Below, piece after piece: positions 6,995 to 15,338 of a stretch of 49,173 bases of DNA. Position numbers and translations under genes: made by a program. Numbering within the stretch: the first letter of the stretch is position 1; the number at the start of each line of letters is the position of its first letter. Source of the stretch: a virus; the IMG/VR virus record IMGVR_UViG_3300013126_000051, positions 1 to 49,173 of that record; one strand, given 5' to 3'. Under the pieces are notes generated by a model. The model saw nothing but the letters and a program-made list of their open reading frames with translations. It ran no database searches and was not told where the DNA came from.

Positions 6995-7068
6995 AGCGCC
7001 GTAGAGAAGTGGTCATCTCGCCAGTCCCATAAACTGGAAGCCGAAGGTTCGAATCCTTCCGGACGCTA
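6995..7068 (+). tRNA. tRNA-like gene with CAT anticodon (Met or Ile2), slightly irregular
   Basis: A full cloverleaf can be drawn. Acceptor AGCGCCG (6995-7001) pairs with CGG-CGCT if one A (7063) is bulged. T8 A9 are followed by D stem GAGA/TCTC with loop AGTGGTCA. The anticodon stem is CCAGT/ACTGG with loop CCCATAA (7026-7032), and the T arm is GAAGG-TTCGAAT-CCTTC. CCA is not encoded. Two oddities are the bulged acceptor A and C instead of the near-universal T at position 33. It could be a working phage tRNA, a decayed one, or a tRNA-like part of a larger RNA. Confidence 0.65.
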
Positions 7069-7077
7069 CAATGGATA

Positions 7078-7542
7078 ACCGCCATAGGGTGATACCAGAT
7101 CGAAAGGCACTGGCGGTGATAACAAATGGAGATGCGTCCATGAGACGAACGGTTAAATCCCGGAATCCGATTCTGTTCGCATCAGACGGATATGTAGTGA
7201 AAAAGCGTCTTTGTTAATCCAACACCCCTGATGCGCTATCATCAGGGAGATGTGAATGTTCTTTGATACAATGATATAATCTTCCTGCTGGATGCAAACA
7301 GCGCTGACAAAACAACTACTCGGTAAATAACGAGGAGACAAGGTGAGTCTCAAGCGTAATCCTCGCCAAAGGATGTTGTTTGCTGAAAGATACACCCATT
7401 AGTGGTTTAGAAGTTATTCCGATGGCAACGTCAGGAAGATTAACCCATAAGGAGGGGATCAGGCATAACCCCAGACATGCCTCATAATTCGTTCGGACAG
7501 TTCGGATGCATTGACCACGATGACTTTCACAAGCCCCTCCTT
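7078..7542 (+). ncRNA. Large structured noncoding region (candidate ornate RNA)
   Basis: About 500 bases after the tRNA-like gene hold no credible plus-strand gene but many perfect or near-perfect stems. These are ACCGCCA / TGGCGGT (7078-7116); CCCTGATG-CGCTAT-CATCAGGG (7226-7247); GAGAC-AAGGTGA-GTCTC (7335-7351) nested in CGAG/CTCG (7331-7334, 7362-7365); and AAGGAGGGG (7449-7457) / CCCCTCCTT (7534-7542) enclosing GGCAT/ATGCC (7462-7481). A possible GATGC..GCATC stem encloses 7131-7183. Promoter upstream and tRNA adjacency recall the giant phage RNAs GOLLD and ROOL, but no sequence match is claimed. Confidence 0.45.
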
Positions 7543-7570
7543 TCTCTATGAGTGTTCTAATATTGAAGAT

Positions 7571-7731
7571 ATGGAAAAGATTATCGGGTTGGCTATTTTG
7601 ATTATTTGTGTTTTGGCATTGCAATCACATCTATTATTGCGTACGGGGTGTTAGATTTTCTTATATCGCTAGCGATTACTTTGTTATTGGCAGCTTTAAT
7701 ATATGTGGCGTTAAGGCTTATAGAAAAATAG
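7571..7731 (+). pseudogene. Small membrane protein broken by, or using, a -1 frameshift
   Basis: ATG 7571 opens a hydrophobic frame (MEKIIGLAILIICV) that loses its character after 7612 and stops at TAG 7652. In the -1 frame, entered at the TTTT run, the sequence continues as FGIAITSIIAYGVL and then FLISLAITLLLAALIYVALR, ending at TAG 7731. Joined, the two frames give a 53-aa protein with two transmembrane helices. It is either an indel-broken gene, a sequencing error, or programmed slippage. It precedes another small membrane gene. Confidence 0.4.
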
Positions 7732-7748
7732 CAGTTAAAATTTAAGAT

Positions 7749-7958
7749 ATGAAAAAATGGATTCTTGAAATATTGTTCTTTGCGTACGGGGGAATATCCT
7801 TATTTATCCTTCTATGGACAACCTTTTTCCCATTTATTGCAGCACTTGAACCTGCATGGAGGTGGACAGGATGGATTGCAATCCCTTTGACTGCAGTGAT
7901 CGCGATTACGCAAAGGGAGGTAATTCAGTTTTTCATATCCGAAGGACTGTTCTGGTGA
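7749..7958 (+). CDS. Small two-helix membrane protein
   Basis: 69 residues with helices at about 4-29 (ILEILFFAYGGISLFILLWTTFF) and 38-60 (WRWTGWIAIPLTAVIAI). No family is recognised. It follows the broken membrane ORF and precedes a structured RNA and terminator. A holin-like role is possible but unsupported. Confidence 0.5.
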   Translation: MKKWILEILFFAYGGISLFILLWTTFFPFIAALEPAWRWTGWIAIPLTAVIAITQREVIQFFISEGLFW

Positions 7959-7995
7959 GAGTGTTCTTTTACACAATGATAATCCCTATGATGAA

Positions 7996-8102
7996 GGGGA
8001 ACCAGCAGAGGAGTTTCGCTGGGTACAGTCAGGATAACCAGCAAGTTTGATCTTGAAACCCTTGAGATCATCCGAGAAGTAGCCTGATCATATGCGGTCC
8101 CC
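7996..8102 (+). ncRNA. Structured RNA preceding a terminator
   Basis: GGGG-A-ACC (7996-8003) can pair with GGTCCCC (8096-8102), allowing one bulge. Inside are hairpin CCAGC/GCTGG (8002-8006 with 8018-8022, which competes for two bases of the closing stem), stem CAGG/CCTG (8030-8033 with 8083-8086) and within it GATCT/AGATC (8049-8053 with 8065-8069). The whole ends 20 bases before an intrinsic terminator, as a small RNA or a 3' UTR element would. No known family was recognised. Confidence 0.4.
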
Positions 8103-8121
8103 AAAGAAAGATGAAAGGTGA

Positions 8122-8150
8122 GCCCTGGTAACTGTGCCAGGGCTTTTTAT
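8122..8150 (+). terminator. Strong intrinsic terminator
   Basis: GCCCTGG (8122-8128) and CCAGGGC (8137-8143) form a perfect seven-pair GC-rich stem with an eight-base loop, followed by TTTTTAT. It ends the transcript that crosses the noncoding region. Confidence 0.9.
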
Positions 8151-8234
8151 TCTTCAGGTTTTTGTTTAATGTTTTTTGAATAATTATTATCTTCGTTCGA
8201 ATGTCTGATAAAGTAACATATTTCCTCCTCAATC

Positions 8235-8843
8235 ATGAACGCAATACAAACTTTCCAATCAAACAGAGAGAATGCCGATGATTACACCAAAACACTAAAC
8301 CGCCTCCTTACATATTTCATCAAAGGTGATGAGTTTGTGTCTCTGCCGGCATCAACACGCACTACAATAGTAGACTGCGTTGAAGAACTTAAACATCTTG
8401 CTATCAATGCTTTCAATGAAAAGAGTGCTGAACAGAAAAATAGCGCACCTTTACAACCGCCTGACTCTGAGAGTGATATAGAAAAGACTATTTCAAAGCA
8501 ATTTCTGTCTAACATGGATGAAATGCACCAGGACTCATTAAATAAAATAATGCAAGGCCCTGCGCTAGAGAGTGTGCCAGATATACCTTTTACTCCTAAA
8601 TACCAAAAACATCCGCATGTCGAAGGTTCTCTTTTTAGTGGAAGAAAAGGATCAGTAGATCGACTGATGGGCGTGATTAATTGGATGCTTAATGAGTGGG
8701 GTCTTGAGAGATCAAAGGATAATGTTGCCTATTATATTGAGCATCCTGGAAATATAGTTAGGGATACTTTCACCGCAGATGAATTGGGAGATATCCTAAG
8801 ATTCCTTCAGATAATTGAGCCAGTAGACAAATCAAAACAGTAA
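8235..8843 (+). CDS. Hypothetical protein
   Basis: 202 residues, no recognised family. The N-terminal 65 residues look helical (NRENADDYTKTLNRLLTYF), the middle is a polar linker, and the C-terminal part (GSVDRLMGVINWMLNEWGL, ADELGDILRFLQIIEP) is again helical. It starts a new transcript after the terminator; a weak promoter-like TATCTTCG lies about 40 bases upstream. Confidence 0.55.
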   Translation: MNAIQTFQSNRENADDYTKTLNRLLTYFIKGDEFVSLPASTRTTIVDCVEELKHLAINAFNEKSAEQKNSAPLQPPDSESDIEKTISKQFLSNMDEMHQDSLNKIMQGPALESVPDIPFTPKYQKHPHVEGSLFSGRKGSVDRLMGVINWMLNEWGLERSKDNVAYYIEHPGNIVRDTFTADELGDILRFLQIIEPVDKSKQ

Positions 8844-8859
8844 AGGAAATTTTTATAAA

Positions 8860-9057
8860 ATGGATGAAAGTATTAAATGTGAGTGCGGAGAAACAAAGCT
8901 CTGGTTCTTCGGTGGATATGTAAGATGTCCAAAATGTTTGAATGAAATGAAAGAAGCTACAACAGGGCGTAAGAAAGTAAAAGAACTTTGGTTGCGTAGG
9001 TTTAATAATGAGGAACACAAATACGGTAATTGGGAGCATTGGTGCGGATGCAAATGA
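8860..9057 (+). CDS. Zinc-ribbon-like small protein
   Basis: 65 residues with two cysteine pairs, CECG near residue 7 and CPKC near 25, spaced as in a zinc ribbon, plus a C-terminal WCGCK. A single zinc-binding module is likely. Function unknown; DNA, RNA or protein contacts are all possible. It begins 16 bases after the preceding gene. Confidence 0.55.
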   Translation: MDESIKCECGETKLWFFGGYVRCPKCLNEMKEATTGRKKVKELWLRRFNNEEHKYGNWEHWCGCK

Positions 9058-9098
9058 ACGCTAACGGGCACTAATAAAACAAGTTTAAAATAATCACG

Positions 9099-9323
9099 AT
9101 GAGAAAACTGATACTAATTAATAGAGCAATACTTGAAGATCCTGAATTGCAGAGATTATATGCTGAAAGAGCTCTAATATACACTGTAGCAACTCCTATA
9201 ATTGTACTTAAAGACGGGAAGGCCGCATTGATATGGCTTAATGAAGCTAATTCTGAGAAACTAAAGAAGATTGATGAGTTAGTTCAGTTTCGTGTCGATC
9301 AGATAGTGAAATTCTACGAATAG
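9099..9323 (+). CDS. Hypothetical protein
   Basis: 74 residues, no recognised family; it ends LVQFRVDQIVKFYE. The stop is TAG, facing the TAG stop of the tail gene on the other strand three bases away. If TAG were read through, the frame would continue about 36 codons antisense to that gene; I see no sign that it does. Confidence 0.5.
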   Translation: MRKLILINRAILEDPELQRLYAERALIYTVATPIIVLKDGKAALIWLNEANSEKLKKIDELVQFRVDQIVKFYE

Positions 9324-9326
9324 CCC

Positions 9327-12300
9327 CTACCTCAGTTTATTCCCGTATTTCTCATTGAGATCAACTTCGATATCCAGGAAGTACGCCTCCCGATCCACCC
9401 GGCCACCGATAAGCAGGATATAATACCTGTTTGAGTAATCCGTTCTGCCGATCAGCAGTCTTTCACCTGCATTGAAGGTGCGCAGGTTGTTAAGCAGGAA
9501 CCAGTTATTGTTATCCGTGGTACCGAACAGGGAGATCCTGAACAGATATGTCAGATTGTTCATGATATTGTTGAACACCTGGCCATCGATCAGCATCCTG
9601 TTTAATGATTTGAACGGTGATGCGGACAGTTTAAGCGGACGGGATTCAAAATGAACAGAAATAAGCTCGCTGAAATCCTCGTCAGTGAGGTCATAACGGT
9701 TATATGCTGTTGTCTCACCGATGAGCGCAAGGGAAGAATCATTATTATAGCTACATCTGGCACCCGCGTCCAGTGCTGCCCAGGCCGAAGGAGAGCTAAC
9801 TTCAGGAATGTCATTACCCACCTCTTCCAGTGCAAAGTTAGGATCGTTCTCAAAATGGCTCATTGCAGCTGTTGTTTGGTATGGCCAGAGCAGTGAATCG
9901 GACACAACGGGAATGTCATCACCATTGCGAAACTTGGTCTCATACACATCTTCCAGTACCCACACCTGAGCGCCTATCCTTCCTGTCCGGTAAGTACGAC
10001 CATTATTCCCCTTCATAATACCTTCGTCGATGCTTGCATCATCCTTCACGTAGCGCAGGCACATGCCTAACCACGGATCAGATCCACCTATCCATGACTC
10101 CGGTTCTCCTCCTACAAGTCTGAGATAGTTCCCGGGAGTGCTGGACCACCAGTACCCTTCTTCTTTGTAATGATCAAACGCATAGTCTCTCAGTCCCGTT
10201 CCACGGCCACTGAACCCTGTTGAGTTGGTTGCTCCGGTATTTGAATTCCAGAACGCTGTTCCAACCTCCCGGAGCGCATGCCCTGATGTAGAGATTCCTG
10301 CATATATCCTCAGCGCATCAAACTCTATCATTGTTGGTACATGATAGCCTGCAGGAGCTATTCCGCGCGGATCCAGGACAACATATTGGTTATACATCGG
10401 TCCCGTCTTAATGATCGTTGATAGCCGATACTTGGTTTCGCAGATGTTCACGGCTGTCATGACCCTGGATCCTATTGTAGTACACCGATACCGCTTACCA
10501 TCATTGCCGATCATCTCTGTCACCGGTACCGCATCATCCTTAAATAGCCTTACTCCAAATCCTGCCACCGGATCAGTTAGTATCCCGATGACAGTATTGG
10601 TGTTGTACACTATAAAGGCCGTTCCTTTGTATTTATTCCCATCCTTGACCAGGAAAGAGCCCAATATCTTTATCCCTACCCAGGAACCATCAGCGTTACG
10701 CATGCCATTGCCGCGCATCGAGAACCCGAATAGATCTTCAGCGCCAGTGTTCGGAGAATTCCAATACATCAACCCTATGTCCTTCAGTGCGCCTCCTCCA
10801 TTGTCATTGCCTCCACAGTAATCAGCGATTGTCGCCTCCACCTCCTGTCTTGTTGGTACGTGCCATCCTTCAGGAGCTATGTCCCGGGAGTCGATGACGG
10901 CCGGATAATTGTAATGATACCCGAGCTTCGATTCAAAAGAGCTCCCTGCAGTACGATATCCATAGGTTGCCGGAGCACCAGTAAGGAATTCCCCAGGGAG
11001 AGACACTGCATCCGCTGTAAGCTCAGTAGAGTCTATTGTTATGTCAGCCCTGTCCGCTGTTATTGCATCTCCTCCTCCCTGCCTGCGGAAGAAGTCAGGC
11101 ACAAACCGGTCCCAGCTTTCGGATATCTTGAACCATGATTTAAACTTCAGGCTGAATACCCATGAGTACTCATAGTCAGAATTCGAGATGATGATCTCCT
11201 TTATTGTGTGATCATATGCGATTATCGCACCCGAGAGATAGGATTTAAAGTCAGTCCCGCATAATGCATCCATGATGTCATAGTAATCCTCATTACCGGC
11301 AAGGACCGCATAGTCCGGTTTTGCAGTGATCTTGCTTATATGGTTCCCTTCGGCTGCTTCAGATATCTCTGTGACCTGTGCCCCGGATATGATAAACAGT
11401 CCATGAACAGTAGTAAATGCTGATCCTCCATCAATAGAGGTGATGCTCTTTGGATTGTTACACACCTCCCGGGAGAGCGGAGTGATAGTGTTGACAAGAA
11501 GTTCTCCCGTTCCTATGTTCAGGGTCCATATGCCATCCGAACAGAATACATATATCGGGAATTGTCCAACCTGGCCCTGTGATAAGGCAATTACGTTCAC
11601 CGACATCCCCAATACTGTTGCAAGACCTACCCGGTAGCTGTTGATTGCGGGATAATAGAATGGATTGTCCAGTTCAGAGGCCTGTATGCGGTTGTAATCC
11701 CAATATGATCCGTTAACCTCTGGCAGCTCTGCTTCGGTGAAGTCTGCAAAATCACCATGGAAGCCAGGGTATCCAGCAGCAAGTATCAGTTTTTCCAGCC
11801 CGAGAGAGTAAGAGAAGTTCATCTCAGGGACTGATGTGAGACTGAAGTTCCGTAACAGGCGAATCGTTCCCGATGGATCCTTTATGTACCATGTGCATGA
11901 TCTTGCCCTGCTGTCAGGATAACCCATAGCATCTTTAAACAGAAAATAGAAATGTCCTGGTGTCTCAGCCAGGTATAAATTACATTCCCTCCATCCTGAA
12001 AATACCCTCTTTGTTCCATCTCCTGTCGAGAGTTCAAATACTAATCCGACGTAATAAGGAGTCCAGGTCTCCGGCTCCGGACATGGCTGCAGGAATCCAT
12101 AAGGAAGATTGCCGGCATAGAGTGTGTTTAATACATTCCCGAGCCATAGGCGCTCATTGTATGCAAACAGGCTCTTTCCGTAGATTGTATGACAGGCGAA
12201 ATTGCCGACAGTCATCACAGGGTTGGTATTAAGCAGCTTCACATCTTTAACCTGGACATCCGTGAATTCATCAGCAGTTAGGTCTGACAGCGAAATTTGC

Positions 12301-13280
12301 TGGAATCGGTAGTACATCATACAGTTGTTGATCCAGTCAATGTTATCTGTCACGAGAGGATCTATCGCGTCAAGCATATTTCTCCACGGCATCTCAACAG
12401 AGTCGAGGTTTGGATTAATAACCCCCTTGTTGTCGGTGAGATAGATGTTCATGCTCTTTACAATGCCCTCGTATTTTGTCTTAAGGGCTTCCAGATCATC
12501 AGAGGTGATGTTAACCTTGTATTGTAGTTTATACCCGAAGAACCGGGAGGCATAGGTTAACACTGCGTCAACCCCTTCGAGATCTGCATATCCTTCCAGT
12601 GTTGACACTTCAACGACGGAAGGGAGCGAATGCATGACTATTGTTCCGTCAAATAGCTCCCAGGCAGTACGAACAAGGTATTTCCCGCACAGGTATCCCT
12701 TATCCTGCATATCTGAAAGGAGTTTTGAGCTAACTCCGACTGCCAGGTCCTGAATATCCTCTATCAATAAGGAAGGGTCCGCTTCTGATGGCATTGCCAT
12801 TGTCCTTGTTTTTGTGTCATCATCATCATCTTTGACATCCCTCTGAAATGAAACATAGGGAAGATCCGGCACCAGCTTGTCAAAGATCCGGTATGACATC
12901 GTGTTAATGTCAAAGAGAAAGAGATATTTGATGTTGAGGTCATTGTTGTTAACCATCAGGGCCTTGAACATAGAGGCAAATGACATATCTTCTGCAGAGG
13001 CTACGGTCGTTACAACCTCGTCACTCAGTACTCCGGCCTGCTCGATCCAGTAGGATATGAAGTTTTCATGTGTGCCGATATAAACCTTTATCTCGTCGGT
13101 GATCGCATGAATAAACCTTACATCAAGCGGGATGCTGGGGTATGACTTCTTCCGGCCAACAGGCCTGTATGCTCCGTCCCTGGGACGCAGATTGATTATC
13201 TCATGAGCTGCACCATCAGCTACGCTGACATCAGGCTGATTTCTTACTATCCCCGTCAGGGCTATTAACTTCTTCGGCAT
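9327..13280 (-). CDS. Tail protein: nozzle/stabilisation-like N-terminal region with FISUMP C-type-lectin-like domains
   Basis: 1317 residues. The first 750 or so resemble beta-propeller tail nozzle or DNA-stabilisation proteins (T7 gp12 / P22 gp10 type): an opening with INLRPRDGAYRPVGRKK, then FPIYVFCSDGIWTLNIGTGE, a PLSREVCNNPKSI segment, and AFTTVHGLFIISG. Residues about 770-1190 carry at least three units of the Fibrobacter succinogenes major paralogous (FISUMP) domain, e.g. APEGWHVPTRQE, APAGYHVPTMIEFDAL, FSMRGNGMRNADG, EEGYWWSST. This is a C-type-lectin-like fold used for receptor binding. About 130 further residues follow. The gene runs opposite to the other tail and ejection genes and overlaps the HTH gene start by 50 bases. 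The nozzle assignment is inference; FISUMP is more secure. Confidence 0.7.
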   Translation of the reverse strand: MPKKLIALTGIVRNQPDVSVADGAAHEIINLRPRDGAYRPVGRKKSYPSIPLDVRFIHAITDEIKVYIGTHENFISYWIEQAGVLSDEVVTTVASAEDMSFASMFKALMVNNNDLNIKYLFLFDINTMSYRIFDKLVPDLPYVSFQRDVKDDDDDTKTRTMAMPSEADPSLLIEDIQDLAVGVSSKLLSDMQDKGYLCGKYLVRTAWELFDGTIVMHSLPSVVEVSTLEGYADLEGVDAVLTYASRFFGYKLQYKVNITSDDLEALKTKYEGIVKSMNIYLTDNKGVINPNLDSVEMPWRNMLDAIDPLVTDNIDWINNCMMYYRFQQISLSDLTADEFTDVQVKDVKLLNTNPVMTVGNFACHTIYGKSLFAYNERLWLGNVLNTLYAGNLPYGFLQPCPEPETWTPYYVGLVFELSTGDGTKRVFSGWRECNLYLAETPGHFYFLFKDAMGYPDSRARSCTWYIKDPSGTIRLLRNFSLTSVPEMNFSYSLGLEKLILAAGYPGFHGDFADFTEAELPEVNGSYWDYNRIQASELDNPFYYPAINSYRVGLATVLGMSVNVIALSQGQVGQFPIYVFCSDGIWTLNIGTGELLVNTITPLSREVCNNPKSITSIDGGSAFTTVHGLFIISGAQVTEISEAAEGNHISKITAKPDYAVLAGNEDYYDIMDALCGTDFKSYLSGAIIAYDHTIKEIIISNSDYEYSWVFSLKFKSWFKISESWDRFVPDFFRRQGGGDAITADRADITIDSTELTADAVSLPGEFLTGAPATYGYRTAGSSFESKLGYHYNYPAVIDSRDIAPEGWHVPTRQEVEATIADYCGGNDNGGGALKDIGLMYWNSPNTGAEDLFGFSMRGNGMRNADGSWVGIKILGSFLVKDGNKYKGTAFIVYNTNTVIGILTDPVAGFGVRLFKDDAVPVTEMIGNDGKRYRCTTIGSRVMTAVNICETKYRLSTIIKTGPMYNQYVVLDPRGIAPAGYHVPTMIEFDALRIYAGISTSGHALREVGTAFWNSNTGATNSTGFSGRGTGLRDYAFDHYKEEGYWWSSTPGNYLRLVGGEPESWIGGSDPWLGMCLRYVKDDASIDEGIMKGNNGRTYRTGRIGAQVWVLEDVYETKFRNGDDIPVVSDSLLWPYQTTAAMSHFENDPNFALEEVGNDIPEVSSPSAWAALDAGARCSYNNDSSLALIGETTAYNRYDLTDEDFSELISVHFESRPLKLSASPFKSLNRMLIDGQVFNNIMNNLTYLFRISLFGTTDNNNWFLLNNLRTFNAGERLLIGRTDYSNRYYILLIGGRVDREAYFLDIEVDLNEKYGNKLR

Positions 13281-13701
13281 CTTCTTTAAGTTTTTCCATT
13301 AAACCTTTGATCACTTCATTCTTTTCCTCTATCTTCTTTCCGATCCCCCCGGCTTTCTTTGGCTTCCCGGCTGATCCTGTCGGGTTGATCTCATACAAGA
13401 TCTTCAGAGTTTTGGCCAGGGACTCGATATCTTTACTTACTTCCAGGGCTGAATACATCTTTTCAACGATCTTATTTTTGAGATCATCAATAGACTGTAC
13501 CTGTTCCGGAGTTGGTGGGGTGAGAGGGTCTTTCTTTTCGGGCTGCGCGATCTCGGGTTGCTTCTCATATCCGAACTCCCGGGACCATTCAAGTATCGTT
13601 TTGCGGTTTACCTTAAGGCGCTTGGCCGTGAGTGCTGCATTGAAGTTCGTGCTCTCCCATAACTTCAACGCCTTTAGCTTGAATTCCTTGTTGTATTTCA
13701 T
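13231..13701 (-). CDS. HTH protein; possible terminase small subunit
   Basis: 156 residues from ATG 13701. The open frame extends further upstream, but that part overlaps the divergent gene and looks non-coding. Residues 1-47 form a transposase/TerS-like helix-turn-helix (NAALTAKRLKVNRKTILEW). A proline-rich linker, a helical region with conserved-looking leucines and a charged lysine-rich tail follow. It may be a small terminase, although terL lies 28 kb away, or a transcription regulator of the tail gene. It overlaps the following gene on the same strand by 50 bases. Confidence 0.55.
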   Translation of the reverse strand: MKYNKEFKLKALKLWESTNFNAALTAKRLKVNRKTILEWSREFGYEKQPEIAQPEKKDPLTPPTPEQVQSIDDLKNKIVEKMYSALEVSKDIESLAKTLKILYEINPTGSAGKPKKAGGIGKKIEEKNEVIKGLMEKLKEDAEEVNSPDGDSKKSA

Positions 13702-13853
13702 CTTCAATGTGTTTCGTAAGCAAAGTTCACCTTTGCAGGGTACATCTTTACGGTTAATTACCCGATTAATAGGGTAAATATCCCGCTTGTTTAACAGTGC
13801 ATTATATATGTTAGCCTCTTTATTCGAGGTAACTAACTTTATATCAGATGTAA
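13702..13853. promoter_or_regulatory. Divergent intergenic promoter region
   Basis: 152 bases between the minus-strand HTH gene and the plus-strand ejection operon. It must contain both promoters. Near-consensus -7 elements are TAACTTTA on plus near 13830 and GAACTTTG on minus near 13725, each one base off TAnnTTTG; -33 elements are unclear. An ATTACCCGATTAATAGGGTAA-type inverted arrangement near 13757-13778 could be an operator. Confidence 0.3.
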
Positions 13854-14456
13854 ATGATAGGAACAGCACTCGCAATAGGATCAGGTCTGGCTTCCATGTA
13901 CGGATCATTGCGGTCCGGGCAGTCAAACGACCTGGTGGACCGTACCCTGCAGAAGCGCAAAACAGACCTTCAAGCATGGTTCGACACAGAGTATAACGCT
14001 AACTACCTTGACACCCCAGAAGCTCGCAGCGCCATCACTGTCATGCGTAACAATATGCAGGAGCAGATGAAAAAGGCTGACCAGGGCAATGTTATCCGGG
14101 GTGCATCAGATGAAAGAGCAGTTGCAACAGCTGAATCAGGGCAGAAAAACCTTGCAAATAGTGTTCTGAGGCTTACCGGATACGGTACGCAGCGCAAAGA
14201 TGCCATCGGCAGGGAGATGCGGATGCGTGAAATGGGTCTGGATAACCTAGTTATGCAGAACCAGATGAACAAAAGCCAGCAGTGGACCAATTTCATGAAC
14301 AATGCTATGAATCTCGGGATCGGTGCGGCTCAGGCTGAAGGGATGGGAGCATTAGACAACGCAGACCAGAAACTGGCCGGCTTATTCAAAAAGAGGCCTG
14401 GGGATCCATATGCAACAGGATTTAACACATCCCCCGGATATAAGACAGCAAGATGA
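13854..14456 (+). CDS. Putative internal virion / DNA-ejection protein
   Basis: 200 residues. It begins with a short glycine/alanine hydrophobic stretch (MIGTALAIGSGLASMYGS), then helical segments rich in Gln, Asn, Met and Ala (ITVMRNNMQEQMKKADQ, NLVMQNQMNKSQQ), and a glycine-rich end. This is the composition of small ejection proteins that line the podovirus core. It is the first gene of the 13.8-34.5 kb plus-strand series leading to the giant virion protein and portal. Similarity is compositional and by context. Confidence 0.5.
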   Translation: MIGTALAIGSGLASMYGSLRSGQSNDLVDRTLQKRKTDLQAWFDTEYNANYLDTPEARSAITVMRNNMQEQMKKADQGNVIRGASDERAVATAESGQKNLANSVLRLTGYGTQRKDAIGREMRMREMGLDNLVMQNQMNKSQQWTNFMNNAMNLGIGAAQAEGMGALDNADQKLAGLFKKRPGDPYATGFNTSPGYKTAR

Positions 14457-14851
14457 CCACGACCAAAGGACTCATAAAGATAGGCCAGTTTGAGGGCTCA
14501 GTGAAAGTTATATCAACGATCATCGGGACCCTCATCACTTTAGGTACCGCCTTTGGAGTCTGGATCAACAACCACGACAAGCGAATACTTGAAATGGTTG
14601 AGAAAACAAGAACAGAGGTCGTGAATGTAAAACAGCAGGAGCAGTTCCAAAAGGATATGTATGACTTTCGCAATAAGACTATCCTTGCCCTGCATCAGCA
14701 GGACTCAATTCTTAAGGCTCATGGCGTGAAGATAGACAAAGAATCTATCGTCATGAGCAATCTCAGGACTTACATGATGAATAAGGCTGCCACCAAAGAC
14801 GATCTTATGTCTGTGGTGAATGTATTTGAGGAGGTAAAAAAAAACTACTGA
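14453..14851 (+). CDS. Membrane-anchored coiled-coil protein
   Basis: 132 residues. Residues about 15-36 form one transmembrane helix (VISTIIGTLITLGTAFGVWI), followed by a long charged, probably coiled-coil region. The start overlaps the previous stop (ATGA). It could be a spanin-like or holin-associated protein; no family was recognised. Confidence 0.55.
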   Translation: MTTTKGLIKIGQFEGSVKVISTIIGTLITLGTAFGVWINNHDKRILEMVEKTRTEVVNVKQQEQFQKDMYDFRNKTILALHQQDSILKAHGVKIDKESIVMSNLRTYMMNKAATKDDLMSVVNVFEEVKKNY

Positions 14852-14909
14852 TCACACCGCCTGACACAGTGACCAATAGTATCAACACCCATATATACAA
14901 GATTAAGAA

Positions 14910-15338
14910 ATGAGCGACATTGAAGTAACCACCGATCAGTTTGACAACATCTCCATGGATTATGATGGAGGGATGCACATCAATGACCGAATATACATCA
15001 AGAGGCACTTCAGCAAGATGGAGGTCTTGATAGAGAATTATCTGAAAACAGAGATCTCTGACAAGATTGCACAAGATCTATCTAAGGTTGTGGATGAGAG
15101 TAACCAGAAAATGATGCACACTCTTGATAAACAGAATTTAGCCATTGATGAGATCCGTAAGTTGGTCGAAAAGATCAATAAAGACAATATTCAGATGAAA
15201 AGCGACATCTCATGCATGGATAAGGATATCAGAGCCTTAAAAAACTATGCAAGCATAAAGAGTACCGCTATCAGGATGCTCATAGTATTCATTCTTTCAC
15301 TTCTGGCATTCCTCGGGATCCACAAGTTCTGGTTATGA
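14910..15338 (+). CDS. Coiled-coil protein with C-terminal membrane helix
   Basis: 142 residues. Most of the sequence is polar and helical (KVVDESNQKMMHTLDKQN, IDEIRKLVEKINKDN). The last 25 residues are a tail anchor (IRMLIVFILSLLAFLGIHKF). Its stop overlaps the next start. With its two membrane-protein neighbours it forms a small cluster inside the ejection operon. Role unknown. Confidence 0.55.
   Translation: MSDIEVTTDQFDNISMDYDGGMHINDRIYIKRHFSKMEVLIENYLKTEISDKIAQDLSKVVDESNQKMMHTLDKQNLAIDEIRKLVEKINKDNIQMKSDISCMDKDIRALKNYASIKSTAIRMLIVFILSLLAFLGIHKFWL

Noticed and set aside
7153-7624. Minus-strand open frames opposite the structured noncoding region
   Set aside because: No start context, no family features, and a composition explained by the strong hairpins on the plus strand.
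9327-13280. Diversity-generating retroelement
   Set aside because: The FISUMP tail domain is suggestive, but no reverse transcriptase gene and no adenine-variant template repeat are present in the window.
13702-13977. N-terminal extension of the minus-strand HTH gene
   Set aside because: The open frame runs across the divergent promoter region and into the opposite gene start; the sequence before ATG 13701 looks non-coding.
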